Notes: generated by a model from the letters alone, not told the origin. Shown: positions 25,079 through 35,260, counted from the first letter of the stretch. The stretch is 64,000 nucleotides of DNA from Actinomycetota bacterium (GCA_020161755.1 JAIUOS010000016.1:27891-91890), one strand, 5' to 3'. A program made the numbers and translations.

Positions 25079-26236
25079 GTGACGCAGCAGTGGGGGAACT
25101 CGGGTCAACAGGGTGGCCAGTGGCCGGTCCAGCAGAACTGGAACCGTCCGTCGCAGGCCTGGGGGGCGCAGCAGGCGCCCCAGTACGGCCCGAACGCGGG
25201 CGCCTACGGCCCGCCCGGAGCGACCACCGGCCAGCAGCCGGGCTACCAGACGTCCCCCTACTCCACGCCCGGGCAGTTCGGCCCGCCCGGCGGGCCGCGG
25301 AAGAGCCCGATGCGCGGCCTGCTGCTCGGCCTGGTGCTGGTGGTCGGCATCGCGTTCTTCGGCATCGCCCTGATGTCGTACCTGGGCGGCGGCTCCGGCG
25401 GTGACCAGCCGGGCGGAAACCGGACGACCGCCGCGCCGCAGCCCACCGTCTCGGTGCCGGCCCCCGACACCGACCCGCCCGAGCTTCCCGCCCCCGAGAC
25501 CTACGGCGAGGCCACGACGTGGCTGGAGGAGAACGCGGTCTACGCCCAGTCCATCCAGGTGCCCACCGACTGCTCGGTGCCGAAGATCGACATGCGGACG
25601 GCGTCGGTGGCCGAACTCACCGACCACCTCAACGAGCTCACCGCCTGCCTGTGGCAGGTGTGGTCGCCGCCGTTGGAGAAGGCCGGGTTCGAGTTGCCGC
25701 GTCCGCCGGTCACCGTCTACGACCAGCCCATCACCACCGGCTGCGGCAAGCTCGACGAGGTCAACGCCGTCTACTGCTCGGCCGACCAGCGCATCTACTA
25801 CGCGCAGCCGCTGTGGCAGATCTTCCCGGAGAACCAGCAGGATGATCCGTTCGTGGTGGAGTCGGTGCTGGCCCACGAGTTCGGGCACACCATCCAGGCC
25901 CGCACCGGCATCATGATCGCCTCGGGCGCCTGGGAGCAGAAGTCGACTGCGGCGGAGGGTAAGGTCTTCTCCCGTCGCCTCGAGCAGCAGGCCGACTGCT
26001 TCGCGGGCATGTTCACCGAGGCCGTGGGTGCGTCCTCCGGCCTGTCGAACGACGACCTGGTCAACCTGCGCGACGTGTTCTACAACCTCGGCGACGACGT
26101 GCTCAACAACACGCCGAACGTCCAGGGCGGTCACGGCCTGGGCCGGTCGCGCAAGGCGTGGTTCACGGTCGGCCAGGAGAGCACCCTGATGGGCAAGTGC
26201 AACACCTACACGGCGCCGCCCGCGTCGGTGCGCTGA
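25079..26236 (+). CDS. Neutral zinc metallopeptidase (YpfJ/PF04228 type), membrane-anchored
   Basis: A 385-residue protein. Residues 1-75 are rich in Gln, Gly and Pro and should be a disordered cytoplasmic tail; one membrane helix (LLLGLVLVVGIAFFGIALMSYL) lies near residues 78-102; a Pro/Thr linker leads to the extracellular catalytic domain. The zinc motif HEFGH sits in VLAHEFGHTIQARTG near residue 268, with the third-ligand region RLEQQADCFAGMF about 35 residues later, as in the YpfJ family. A GTG start at 25079 comes six bases after TAAGCT, so the mRNA may be leaderless. The physiological substrate is unknown. Confidence 0.9.
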   Translation: MTQQWGNSGQQGGQWPVQQNWNRPSQAWGAQQAPQYGPNAGAYGPPGATTGQQPGYQTSPYSTPGQFGPPGGPRKSPMRGLLLGLVLVVGIAFFGIALMSYLGGGSGGDQPGGNRTTAAPQPTVSVPAPDTDPPELPAPETYGEATTWLEENAVYAQSIQVPTDCSVPKIDMRTASVAELTDHLNELTACLWQVWSPPLEKAGFELPRPPVTVYDQPITTGCGKLDEVNAVYCSADQRIYYAQPLWQIFPENQQDDPFVVESVLAHEFGHTIQARTGIMIASGAWEQKSTAAEGKVFSRRLEQQADCFAGMFTEAVGASSGLSNDDLVNLRDVFYNLGDDVLNNTPNVQGGHGLGRSRKAWFTVGQESTLMGKCNTYTAPPASVR

Positions 26237-26271
26237 CGACCTCTGCGGCGTCGATGCGTTGACGCAGGCGC

Positions 26272-26745
26272 TCAGTCGCTGCTGAGCAGCGCGGTCGCGA
26301 TCGCGGCGAGGCCTTCGCCCCGTCCGGTGAGGCCCAGCCCGTCGGTGGTGGTGCCGGACAGGCTCACCGGGGCGCCGACGGCCGCCGACAGCACGGCTTC
26401 GGCCTCGGTCCGGCGGGCGGCCAGGTGGGGACGATTCCCGATCACCTGGATCGCCACGTTCTCGACCCGGAAGCCGGCCGCGCGCACGCGTGCGACGGTC
26501 TCGACGAGGAACGCCACCCCGCTCGCCCCCGCCCAGGCGGGGTCGCTGGTGCCGAACGCGCCGCCGATGTCGCCGAGCCCGGCCGCGGACAGCAGCGCGT
26601 CCACGGCGGCGTGCGCGGCGACGTCGCCGTCCGAGTGCCCGGCGAGCCCGACCGGTTCGTCGGGGAACTCCAGGCCGGCCACCCACATCGGGACGCCGGG
26701 GGCGTAGGCGTGCACGTCGGTGCCCAGACCGACCCGCAGGCTCAT
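26272..26745 (-). CDS. ispF: 2-C-methyl-D-erythritol 2,4-cyclodiphosphate synthase
   Basis: A 157-residue enzyme of the non-mevalonate isoprenoid pathway that cyclises CDP-methylerythritol 2-phosphate with loss of [14 protein letters not shown] supplies the zinc Asp and His, [19 protein letters not shown] the second His and substrate residues, and [14 protein letters not shown] and [14 protein letters not shown] complete the active site. It overlaps ispD by four bases (ATGA), so translation is coupled to IspD, which makes the substrate's precursor. The order carD-ispD-ispF is conserved in actinobacteria. Confidence 0.96.
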   Translation of the reverse strand: MSLRVGLGTDVHAYAPGVPMWVAGLEFPDEPVGLAGHSDGDVAAHAAVDALLSAAGLGDIGGAFGTSDPAWAGASGVAFLVETVARVRAAGFRVENVAIQVIGNRPHLAARRTEAEAVLSAAVGAPVSLSGTTTDGLGLTGRGEGLAAIATALLSSD

Positions 26746-27434
26746 GAACGGCTCCTCACGACGGCCTCGGCCACCATCAGGTCGATGGGTTCGGTCACCT
26801 TCAGCGCCTCCCGGGAGCCCTCCACCAGGGCCACCGTTTCGCCCAGCACCTCCAGAGCGGCGGCGTCGTCGGTGACCGCGATGCCACGCTCCGCGACCAC
26901 GCGGTGGGCCTCCTCGAGCCGGGCACGGACGAAGCCCTGTGGGGTCTGGACGGCGCACAGTTCGGCCCGGTCGACCACGGTCGAGCCGGACGGTGTCACC
27001 CGGCGCACGGTGTCGACCAGGGGAACCACCGGGATGCAGCCGACCGCGCCCGCGCGCAGCGCATCGATCACCCGGCGCACGACCGCGGCGGGAACCAGCG
27101 CCCTGGCCGCGTCGTGCACGAGCACGAAGACCGAGCGGGACAGCCCGGGATCGCCGGCGATCGCCGCCAGCCCGGCCCGGACGGAGTCCTGGCGCTCCGC
27201 ACCGCCGGCCACGCAGGCCGACGGGACCGGGGCGTCGGCGAGGACGCCCTCGAACGCGGGTTCGAGCCCGGGGGCCACCACGACGAGGGCACGGTCGACG
27301 CCGCCCTCAGCGAGCGCCTCGATGCTGCGCAGGACCAGCGGGCGTCCGCCCACCTCGCGCAGCGCCTTCGGCACGTTCCCGCCCAGACGGGTGCCGGAAC
27401 CGGCCGCCACCACGAGGGCGACGACCGGTTCCAT
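26742..27434 (-). CDS. ispD: 2-C-methyl-D-erythritol 4-phosphate cytidylyltransferase
   Basis: A 230-residue nucleotidyltransferase transferring CMP from CTP to methylerythritol 4-phosphate. [21 protein letters not shown] is the CTP-binding loop, [12 protein letters not shown] the metal Asp region and [20 protein letters not shown] the C-terminal substrate site. The ATG at 27434 gives the usual N-terminus. It lies 26 bases downstream of carD and overlaps ispF, forming a three-gene unit. Confidence 0.95.
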   Translation of the reverse strand: MEPVVALVVAAGSGTRLGGNVPKALREVGGRPLVLRSIEALAEGGVDRALVVVAPGLEPAFEGVLADAPVPSACVAGGAERQDSVRAGLAAIAGDPGLSRSVFVLVHDAARALVPAAVVRRVIDALRAGAVGCIPVVPLVDTVRRVTPSGSTVVDRAELCAVQTPQGFVRARLEEAHRVVAERGIAVTDDAAALEVLGETVALVEGSREALKVTEPIDLMVAEAVVRSRS

Positions 27435-27460
27435 GAGTGACAGTGTGCCGTGCGGCAGGA

Positions 27461-27946
27461 TCAGGAGGCGAGCACCTCGTCGAGGAGAACCTCGGCGCGA
27501 TCCTCGGCGACCTTCTCGGCCAGGGCGAGCTCGGAGACCAGGATCTGACGAGCCTTGGCCAGCATGCGCTTCTCGCCGGCGGACAGGCCGCGCTCCTTCT
27601 CGCGACGCCACAGGTCGCGCACGACCTCGGCGACCTTCAGCACGTTGCCGGAGTGGAGCTTCTCAAGGTTTGCCTTGTAGCGGCGCGACCAGTTGGTCGG
27701 CTCCTCGGCGTGCGGGGCGCGCAGGACGGAGAAGACCCGCTCGAGCCCGTCGGCATCGACGACATCCCGAACCCCGACCAGATCGAGGTTGCATGCCGGC
27801 ACGCGCACCACCAGGTCGTTCTGACCGACGATGCGCAGTACCAGATAGAGCTTGTCCTCGCCTTTGATCGTTCTGGTTTCCAGGGCCTCGATGACTGCCG
27901 CGCCATGATTGGGGTAGACCACAGTTTCGCCGATTGTGAACGTCAT
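27461..27946 (-). CDS. carD: CarD-family RNA polymerase-binding regulator
   Basis: A 161-residue global transcription factor that binds the RNA polymerase beta subunit and stabilises open promoter complexes, especially at rRNA genes. The N-terminal Tudor-like domain starts [19 protein letters not shown]; the C-terminal DNA-binding domain contains [17 protein letters not shown] with the conserved Trp that wedges into the -10 upstream edge, and ends in helices rich in Lys and Glu. It is first in the carD-ispD-ispF unit. A possible extended -10 (TGCTAGACT on the minus strand, TAGACT at 27981-27976) lies upstream. Confidence 0.96.
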   Translation of the reverse strand: MTFTIGETVVYPNHGAAVIEALETRTIKGEDKLYLVLRIVGQNDLVVRVPACNLDLVGVRDVVDADGLERVFSVLRAPHAEEPTNWSRRYKANLEKLHSGNVLKVAEVVRDLWRREKERGLSAGEKRMLAKARQILVSELALAEKVAEDRAEVLLDEVLAS

Positions 27947-28211
27947 TTAGCTTTGACCACCTTTCCCGACTGCCAAGTCTAGCACAATGCACCCACAGGC
28001 CAGCCTGTCTCTCCTAGCCAGAGGGGGTTTGGGGGGTTGACAGGGCGGCTGAACTGTGTCTCTTGCGAGGTCATTGGGCAGCGCCGCTTGCCAGACGCAC
28101 ATGCGGACATTCACACAAGGGACGCCGCTCGGCGGGCATCCGGGTCGTGTGCCGTTCCAGGCATGGACAGGGCCCGCCGGATCGCTCCGGCGGGCCCTGG
28201 TCGTTGCGCTC
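27947..28211. other. Intergenic region between fruA end and carD start
   Basis: This 265-base gap contains a likely extended -10 for carD (TAGACT, minus strand, 27981-27976) without a good -35, and the fruA hairpin at 28168-28199. The remaining sequence, including a G-rich run at 28022-28036, shows no gene I can support. Confidence 0.5.
28168..28199 (-). terminator. 13-bp hairpin downstream of fruA
   Basis: Bases 28168-28180 and 28187-28199 are perfect complements around a six-base loop, 13 bases past the fruA stop. No T-run is seen, as is common for actinobacterial hairpins. Confidence 0.6.
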
Positions 28212-30266
28212 TCAGCTGACCGCCACGACCTCCTTCTTCGGCCAGATGGTCTTCGCCGCGATCACGGCGGCGGCCGCCACGGCCACACCGGCCGCCAGGC
28301 TGATCAGGAAGCCGAAGATGGCCGCCGGCAGGGGCTGGAAGGCGAACAGGACGAAGATGCCGCCGTGGGGGGCGCGGAGCCCGACGCCGAGCGCCATGCT
28401 GAGCGCGCCGGTCACGGCACCGCCGAGCATCATCGACGGGATCACCCGCAGCGGGTCGGCCGCGGCGAACGGGATCGCGCCCTCGGAGATGAACGACGCA
28501 CCCAGCAGCCAGGCCGCGGTGCCGTTCTCACGCTCGACCTCGGTGAACAGCTTCTTGCGCACCACGGTGGCCAGCGCCATCGCCAGCGGCGGCACCATGC
28601 CGGCCGCCATCACGGCCGCCATGACGTTGAAGTTGGCCGCGGTGGCCGCCGACAGGCCGGCGGTGGCGAACAGGTAGGCCGCCTTGTTGACCGGGCCGCC
28701 GAGGTCGAAGCACATCATCAGGCCGAGCACGATGCCGAGCAGGATCGCCGAGCCGCCGGACATGCCGGACAGGCCGTCCTGCATGGCCTGGGTGAGCGCC
28801 GCGAGCGGCTTGCCGAGCAGGAAGTACATCAGGCCGCCGACGAGGAACGTCACCACGAGCGGGATGATCACGACCGGCATCAGGCCGGCGAGCCAGCGCT
28901 TCACCTTGAAGCTCGAGATCCACAGGGCGAGGACGCCGGCCAGCAGGCCGGTGATGAGGCCACCGATGAAGCCGGCGCCGAGGGTGACGGAGATCGCGCC
29001 GCCGACGAAGCCCGGAGCGATGCCGGGACGGCCGGCGAGCGCGTAGGCGATGTAGCCGGACAGCGCCGGCACGAGGAACCCGAAGGCCGCCCCACCGATC
29101 GCGAACAGCACCGCGCCCAGGTAGTTGATGCCCGAGGCCCAGCCGGCGCTGATGGCCAGCGCGCCGATCGACTTGCCGGCGTCGATACCGGCCTGGCAGT
29201 CCGCAGCGCTCAGCCAGGTGAGCTGCGCGCAGGTGCGGGCGCCGTTGACGCCCGGCGACAGGGCGATGTCGAACCCGCCGAACAGGAAGCCGAGGGCGAG
29301 CAGCAGACCGCCGGCGGCCACGAACGGGATCATGTAGGAGACACCGGTCATCAGTGCCTGCTGGACGCGCTTGCCCACGCTCAACTGCGAGCCGCCACCG
29401 GCAGCCGCCGCACCGGCGGACGCCGTCCCCGCCACCTTGGCGGCGTTCGGGTTGGCGGCGGCCGCGAGGGCCTCGGAGACCAGCTTGGCCGGCTCGTTGA
29501 TGGCCCGCTTGACCCCGGACTCGATCACCGGCAGGCCGGCGAACCGCTCCTTGTCACGGACGGGGACGTCCGTGGCGAAGATCGCAGCGTCGGCACGGGC
29601 GATCAGCGACGGGTCGAGCCACTCGACCTTGCCCGAGCCCTGCGGCTCGACGACCAGCTCGATGCCGGCGGCCTTGCCCGCCTGCTCGAGCCCGTCCGCG
29701 GCCATGAAGGTGTGCGCGATGCCGGTGGGGCAGGCGGTCACCGCGACGATCAGCTTCCTGGCACCGGCCGGTGCGGCCGCGGCGACGGCTGCGGCCGCCG
29801 GCTCGGCCGGGGCCTCGGGAGCGGTGGCCTCGTTGACCAGGGCGACGATCTGCTCGGGGGTGGTGGCCGAGCGCAGGCCCTCCAGGAACTCCGCGCGCAT
29901 CAGCGAGCGGGCCAGCATGGCCAGCAGGGTGAGGTGCGCGTCGTCCGAGCCCTCGGACGCCGCGATCATGAAGGCCAGGTCGGCGGGCCCGTCGGCGGCG
30001 CCGAACTCGACCTTGGGGTTGAGCCGCGCGAACGCGAGCGTGTTGGTGTTCACCGCGGCCGAGCGGCAGTGCGGGATGGCGATGCCGCCGCCGAGGCCGG
30101 TGACGGCCTTCTCCTCGCGGGCGAGGGCGTCGGCGGCGAGGCCGGCCTCGTCGGCGCGTCCGGTCTTCGCCACCAGCGCGGCGAGGCGGTGGATGACGTC
30201 GGTCTTGGTGCTGCCCAGGTCGACGTCCAGCAGGACGAGATCGGGTGTGATGAGCGGTTCGGACAA
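28212..30266 (-). CDS. fruA: Fructose-specific PTS permease, EIIA-EIIB-EIIC fused
   Basis: A 684-residue membrane protein that imports fructose and phosphorylates it to fructose 1-phosphate. Residues 1-150 are EIIA with the phosphorylated His in GGGIAIPHCRSAAVN; after an Ala/Pro linker EIIB carries the phospho-Cys in VAVTACPTGIAHTFMAAD; EIIC follows from about residue 320 with eight or more helices and the GLMMCFDLGGPVNKAAYL motif. The start is TTG at 30266 with GAGGAAC upstream. It is the last gene of fruR-fruK-fruA; general PTS proteins EI and HPr are not in the window. Confidence 0.95.
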   Translation of the reverse strand: MSEPLITPDLVLLDVDLGSTKTDVIHRLAALVAKTGRADEAGLAADALAREEKAVTGLGGGIAIPHCRSAAVNTNTLAFARLNPKVEFGAADGPADLAFMIAASEGSDDAHLTLLAMLARSLMRAEFLEGLRSATTPEQIVALVNEATAPEAPAEPAAAAVAAAAPAGARKLIVAVTACPTGIAHTFMAADGLEQAGKAAGIELVVEPQGSGKVEWLDPSLIARADAAIFATDVPVRDKERFAGLPVIESGVKRAINEPAKLVSEALAAAANPNAAKVAGTASAGAAAAGGGSQLSVGKRVQQALMTGVSYMIPFVAAGGLLLALGFLFGGFDIALSPGVNGARTCAQLTWLSAADCQAGIDAGKSIGALAISAGWASGINYLGAVLFAIGGAAFGFLVPALSGYIAYALAGRPGIAPGFVGGAISVTLGAGFIGGLITGLLAGVLALWISSFKVKRWLAGLMPVVIIPLVVTFLVGGLMYFLLGKPLAALTQAMQDGLSGMSGGSAILLGIVLGLMMCFDLGGPVNKAAYLFATAGLSAATAANFNVMAAVMAAGMVPPLAMALATVVRKKLFTEVERENGTAAWLLGASFISEGAIPFAAADPLRVIPSMMLGGAVTGALSMALGVGLRAPHGGIFVLFAFQPLPAAIFGFLISLAAGVAVAAAAVIAAKTIWPKKEVVAVS

Positions 30267-30319
30267 GGTCGGTTCCTCTTCTGTGATCGAGCGCGGACGG
30301 GTCAGTGGGCGGACGGGGT

Positions 30320-31279
30320 TCAGCCGACGTCGGTGATGGTGACGGCGGCGGTATTCAGTTGTTCGGGATGCGGCAGCGCCGTCCCGGCCAGGGAGGCTGC
30401 GGCCGAGCCGTAGGCGACGGCGAGGCGCAGGCGATCGGGGGCGGAGAGTTCACGCGTCTGGGCCAACACGTACCCGGCGACCGAGGAGTCCCCGGCGCCG
30501 ACGGTGCTGCGCAGCGTGATCGGGGGCGGGGTGGCGTGCCAGGCGCCGTCCGCCGTGACGAGGACCGCGCCGGCACCGCCGAGCGTGGCCATGACCGCGC
30601 CGACGCCACGGGCCACCAGCGAGCGGGCGGCCTCGACGCAGGCGCTGGGGTCGCCGGCGGCCGCAGCGGCCTCGAGGGCCTCGGGGTCGGCGCCGGTGAG
30701 CTGGGCGAGCTCCTCCGAGTTCGGCTTGAGCAGGTCGGGCGCGGCCTGCGGGAACTGGTCGGCCAGGGCGAGCAGCGGGGCGTCCGAGGTGTCGACGGCG
30801 ATCTTGCACCCCCACGGGCGCAGCGCGCGGACCAGGTCGGCGTACCAGCCGGCCGGCACGCCGGGAGGCAGCGAGCCCGACAGCACCACCCAGTCGGCGC
30901 GCTCGGACTCCAGCACCAGCAGGTTGGCGAGCCGCTCGACGATGTCGGCGTCCAGGCTCGGGCCGGGCTCGTTGATCTTGGTGGTGGTGCCGTCGCCCTC
31001 GGTGAGGGTGAGGTTGGTGCGCACCGACTCGGCGAGCGGGACGATGCGGTAGGCCAGGCGCAGCTCGTCGAGGCCGCGCAGGATCAGGTCGTTCGGACCG
31101 GCCGGCAGGATCGCGCGCACCGGGTGCCCGGCGTAGTGCGCGACCCGGGCCACGTTGATGCCCTTGCCGCCGGGTTCGACGGTGACCGAGGTGACGCGGT
31201 GGACGTCGCCGCGGGTGAGCGGGCGGTCGAGGGTGGCGGTGCGGTCGAGGGACGGGTTGGCGGTGAGCGTGACGATCAT
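30320..31279 (-). CDS. fruK: 1-phosphofructokinase
   Basis: A 319-residue PfkB-type kinase that converts fructose 1-phosphate to fructose 1,6-bisphosphate. VTLTANPSLDRTATLD, the motif VEPGGKGINVARVAHYAG, VVLSGSLPPGVP, LLKPNSEEL and the catalytic STVGAGDSSVAGYV define it. Its ATG overlaps the fruR stop by four bases (ATGA), and fruA follows after 53 bases, so the three are one operon. It differs from the PfkB protein at 6691-7617, which has GCGD in place of GAGD. Confidence 0.95.
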   Translation of the reverse strand: MIVTLTANPSLDRTATLDRPLTRGDVHRVTSVTVEPGGKGINVARVAHYAGHPVRAILPAGPNDLILRGLDELRLAYRIVPLAESVRTNLTLTEGDGTTTKINEPGPSLDADIVERLANLLVLESERADWVVLSGSLPPGVPAGWYADLVRALRPWGCKIAVDTSDAPLLALADQFPQAAPDLLKPNSEELAQLTGADPEALEAAAAAGDPSACVEAARSLVARGVGAVMATLGGAGAVLVTADGAWHATPPPITLRSTVGAGDSSVAGYVLAQTRELSAPDRLRLAVAYGSAAASLAGTALPHPEQLNTAAVTITDVG

Positions 31280-32043
31280 GCGACCACGACCTCCATTCCG
31301 GCGCCGGTGAGCTCGGCGCGATCGTTGGCGGAGATGCCGGCGTCCGTGATCAGGACGTCGACGGCGGACAGGGGGGCGAAGGTCACGAGGAGCTCGACGC
31401 CGATCTTGGAGCTGTCGGCGAGGACGACGACCTTGCGGGCGGAGGCGACCATGGCCTCTTTGACGGCCGCCTCGTCGGGGTCGGGGGTGGAGAAGCCGTG
31501 GCGGACGCTGACGCCGTTGGTGCCGATGAAGGCGACGTCGCAGCGCAGGCGTCCGAGCGCCGCGACGGCCTCGCCGCCGACGGTGGCCTGGGTGATGCCG
31601 CGGACGCGTCCGCCGAGCAGGTGCACCTGGGTGCTGCTGGTGGCGGCGAGCTGGGCGGCGACCGGGACGGAGTTCGTCACGACCGTGCCCAGCGCTCCGG
31701 GGGGAACGGTCGCGGCCAGGCGGGCGATCGTGGTGCCGGCGTCGAAGATGACCGTCGAGCCGGCTGCCGGGAGGTACTCCAGCGCCTTCTCGGCGATGCG
31801 GCTCTTCTGGGTGACGAACGCGGGTTCGCGCTCGGTGAGCGCGGTCTCGAGGAGGGCGACGTTCTCGGCGACCACCGCGCCCCCGTGGACGCGGCGCAGG
31901 ATGCCGCGCTTGTCGAGCACGTCGAGGTCGCGGCGGATGGTCTCGGTGGTGACGTCAAAGCGGGCGGCCAGGTCGGCGACCGAGACCCGGTCGTGGCGCA
32001 GCGCGAGGTTGACGATCGTGCGGTGCCGCTCCTCTGCGTACAT
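31276..32043 (-). CDS. fruR: DeoR-family regulator of the fructose operon
   Basis: A 255-residue repressor. The N-terminal winged helix-turn-helix MYAEERHRTIVNLALRHDRV...ETIRRDLD is the DeoR signature, and the C-terminal sugar-phosphate-binding domain has FDAGTTIARLA, VTNSVPVAAQLA and VLADSSKIG. The ATG at 32043 follows GGGAGG; a GTG six bases upstream is possible but overlaps that site. As first gene of the fru operon it probably represses its own promoter, relieved by fructose 1-phosphate. Confidence 0.93.
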   Translation of the reverse strand: MYAEERHRTIVNLALRHDRVSVADLAARFDVTTETIRRDLDVLDKRGILRRVHGGAVVAENVALLETALTEREPAFVTQKSRIAEKALEYLPAAGSTVIFDAGTTIARLAATVPPGALGTVVTNSVPVAAQLAATSSTQVHLLGGRVRGITQATVGGEAVAALGRLRCDVAFIGTNGVSVRHGFSTPDPDEAAVKEAMVASARKVVVLADSSKIGVELLVTFAPLSAVDVLITDAGISANDRAELTGAGMEVVVA

Positions 32044-32077
32044 TCCCACCTCCCGAAACCAACGTCTATGTTGCTAT

Positions 32078-32115
32078 CCCTTGTTCTATCTGTGTTTGCC
32101 TGTGTTTGTCAAGGG
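32078..32115 (-). promoter_or_regulatory. fru operon promoter with repeat-type operator
   Basis: Minus strand TTGACA (32112-32107) with a -10 TAGAAC (32088-32083) at 18 bases. The spacer contains a 10-base direct repeat (TGTGTTTGCC at 32091, TGTGTTTGTC at 32101), and the whole is bracketed by CCCTTG (32078) and CAAGGG (32110), a likely FruR-binding site. The rest of the gap up to 32357, between this promoter and the prs stop, shows no gene or other signal. Confidence 0.65.
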
Positions 32116-32357
32116 ATGTGTCGGGATCTGTTGTGGTATCAGTTGGGAACAGGTGGACTTCCCGCCCCGACGGTCCCTGAGGAGCGAGCGCCGGCGAGCG
32201 TCACGAAGGGTCGGCGAACGCCGGGAACTCTGGTGCGGTACACGATTCGCCCTCGATCGGATTCTGGGGTGGGCCGACCGGCCGGAATCGACCCGATCCA
32301 GTGCGGATCGGTTCGCCCGGCCCCCACGGCCTCTGCACGCCATCTCTGGCGGAGGGC

Positions 32358-33311
32358 TTACTCCCCGTAGGTGTCCTCGTCGGAGAACAGGCCGGAGACG
32401 CTCTCGCCGCAGTTGATGCGGTGCACGGCCTCAGCGAAGAGCGGGGCCACCGAGGCGATCGTGAGCCGGTTCAGCCCGACCGGGGCCGGGACGGTGTCGG
32501 TGGCGACGATCTCGACGATGTCCTCCTGGGCGTTCAGCCGCTCGACCGCCTTGCCGCTGAACAGGCCGTGGGTGGTCGCGATCGAGATCGAGTTCACGTG
32601 GTAGCGCCGCACGGTCTCGATCAGCTCCACGACCGAGCCCGCGGTGGCGATCTCGTCGTCGAGGATGATCACGTCCTTGCCGCCCACCTTGCCGACGATC
32701 GCGTCGATGACGACCTTGTCGTCGGCCTGGCGACGCTTCGAGCCGGCCGCCATGCCCACGCCGAGCATCCGGGCGAACCGGTTGGCCTCCTTGGCGTTGC
32801 CGAAGTCCGGCGAGACCACCACGGTCTTGCTCAGGTCGCGGGTGCGGAAGTGCTGGGCGAGCACCGGCAGGGCGGTCAGGTGGTCGACCGGCATCGAGAA
32901 GAAGCCGTGCACCTGCTCGGCGTGCAGCGCCATCGTGAGCACGCGGTTGGCCCCGGCGGTGTGGATGAGGTCGGCGACCAGGCGTCCGCCGATGCTGATG
33001 CGCGGGGCGTCCTTCTTGTCCGAGCGCGCGTAGGCGTAGTGCGGCATGACGACGGTGACGTGGGCCGCGGAGGCGCCGCGCGCGGCGTCCACCATCATCA
33101 GCAGCTCCATCAGGTTCTCCTGCGTGGGCGGCACCAGCGGCTGGACGATGTAGACGTCACGCTGGCGGCAGTTCGCGCGCAGCTGCACCTGCAGGCAGTC
33201 GTTGGAGAAACGGGAGAGCCGGGAGGCCGAGAGCTCCACCCCGAGGATGCGGCACATCTCCTCGGCGAACGATCGGTGGGCGTGGCCCGAGAAGACGGTG
33301 ATGTCGGTCAC
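32358..33311 (-). CDS. prs: Ribose-phosphate pyrophosphokinase (PRPP synthase)
   Basis: A 317-residue enzyme forming PRPP from ribose 5-phosphate and ATP for nucleotide, His and Trp synthesis. FSGHAHRSFAEEM, VYIVQPLVPPTQENLMELLMM, VMPHYAYARSDKKDAP, the PRPP loop VIILDDEIATAGSVVEL and the catalytic region before it place it in the family. It belongs to a divergent subgroup: the usual DLHAGQIQGFF is ALHAEQVHGFF and the Arg-rich loop KHKGREPISAR is replaced by KKDAPRISIGGR. The start is GTG at 33311, with TAGGGT nine to fourteen bases upstream and no clear ribosome-binding site. Confidence 0.9.
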   Translation of the reverse strand: MTDITVFSGHAHRSFAEEMCRILGVELSASRLSRFSNDCLQVQLRANCRQRDVYIVQPLVPPTQENLMELLMMVDAARGASAAHVTVVMPHYAYARSDKKDAPRISIGGRLVADLIHTAGANRVLTMALHAEQVHGFFSMPVDHLTALPVLAQHFRTRDLSKTVVVSPDFGNAKEANRFARMLGVGMAAGSKRRQADDKVVIDAIVGKVGGKDVIILDDEIATAGSVVELIETVRRYHVNSISIATTHGLFSGKAVERLNAQEDIVEIVATDTVPAPVGLNRLTIASVAPLFAEAVHRINCGESVSGLFSDEDTYGE

Positions 33312-33382
33312 GAGGAAGAACCCTAACCTCCGCCGCCAATCGGTGCTGCCGCACGCGTCCCGCCGAGACGCGGGAGGTGAAC

Positions 33383-33405
33383 GGAAAGGGGACTGTCCCC
33401 TTTCC
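33383..33405. repeat. 23-bp palindromic element, GGAAAGGGGAC-T-GTCCCCTTTCC
   Basis: Arms 33383-33393 and 33395-33405 pair perfectly around a central T. It is the shortest copy of the GGGGAC family and lies upstream of prs in the gap after regX3. Confidence 0.88.
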
Positions 33406-33423
33406 CGCCAGCCCGACGGGGGT

Positions 33424-33458
33424 GCGGACCGAAAGGGGACTGTCCCCTTTCGGTCCGC
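33424..33458. repeat. 35-bp palindromic element, GGACCGAAAGGGGAC core
   Basis: Arms 33424-33440 and 33442-33458 pair perfectly around a central T; 18 bases from the previous element and 6 bases from the regX3 stop. The inner 31 bases equal the 55719-55749 copy except for the central base. Confidence 0.88.
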
Positions 33459-33464
33459 CGGACC

Positions 33465-34126
<662 letters not shown>

Positions 34127-34142
<16 letters not shown>

Positions 34143-35260
34143 GCCGGTGCCCCTTCCTGGCTGGCGGGCAGCCTGAGCGTGAACGTCGATCCCTGGCCGA
34201 GGCGGCTCCACACGGCCACCTCGCCCCCGTGCGCCTGCGCGACGTGCTTGACGATGGACAGTCCCAGCCCGGTGCCGCCGCTGGCGCGGCTGCGTCCGGC
34301 GTCCACCCGGTAGAAGCGTTCGAAGATGCGTTTCTGGTCGGCGTCGCTGATGCCGATGCCGTTGTCGGAGACCCGGATGTCGACGTGGCTGCCGCTGGCC
34401 TGGCTGCTGACCGCCACCCGGGCGCCGGGCTCGGAGTACGCGATCGCGTTCTGCACCAGGTTGGTGACGGCGGTCTCGAGCTCCTCGGCGTCCCCCAGCA
34501 CCGTCAACCCGGGCGGGGCGCTCATCGACAGGGCGACGTCGGACGCCGCCGCGATCTCGCGGCACCGGGCCACGGACGCCTCCAGCAGCGCCTGCACGTC
34601 CACCTCGTGCGCGGCCAGCAGCGGGTTCTGCGCCTGGAGCCGGGACAGCGCGATGATCTGCGAGACGAGTTCATTGAGCCGCCGGGCCTCCTTCATCAGC
34701 TTGCCCAGGAAGGCGCGCACCGCGTCCGGCTCGTCGGCGGCGGCGTCCGCGGCCTCGGCCAGCAGGGTGATCGCACCGATCGGGGTCTTCAGCTCGTGGG
34801 TAATGTTCGCCACGAAGTCGCGGCGGGTCTCGCTGAAGCGCAGGTCGGCCGAGCGGTCCTCGCCGACCACCACGGCCGCGCCGTTGCTGAGCGGCACCAC
34901 CTTCACGTCCAGTTGCACCGCCGGGCTGGACGGGCCGGCCGGCAGCCGCAGGTCGCGCTCGACCGGGCGTCCGGACGCGCGGGCCTCGGCCAGCAGGTCG
35001 ACGACGGCGGACGGGCCGATCGACGACCCGCGCGCGAGCCCGCACGCCTTGGCGAAGGACGACGCGGCCAGCACGGTGTCGGCGGCGGTCACCACGACGA
35101 CGGCGGCGGCGAGCGGGGCGAGGATCTCGGTGAGCTGCTGGCGCGCGACCACCTCGCTGGCCGTCCGTGCGCTCGCGTGGCGAACACCGAGCCACACCGC
35201 CAGGGCGCCGAGGCCGGCACCCGACACCAAGCCCAGGAGGGCCGCCGCGAAGGGTGTCAT
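34127..35260 (-). CDS. senX3: Sensor histidine kinase, SenX3-like
   Basis: A 377-residue membrane kinase. One N-terminal membrane segment (AAALLGLVSGAGLGALAVWLG) is followed by a PAS-like region (residues 45-130) with SSFAKACGLARG, the phosphorylated His in FVANITHELKTPIGAITLLAEA near 160, the N box NLVQNAIAYSEPGARV and G boxes VSDNGIGISDADQKRIFERF and GGTGLGLSIVKHVA. ATG 35260 fits the SenX3 N-terminus; an in-frame GTG at 35278 is also possible. With PhoU it senses phosphate status through the Pst transporter, which is not in the window. Confidence 0.92.

Noticed and set aside
28037..28219. Short open frame in the carD-fruA gap
   Set aside because: It has no ribosome-binding site, no recognisable motif, and overlaps the fruA hairpin.
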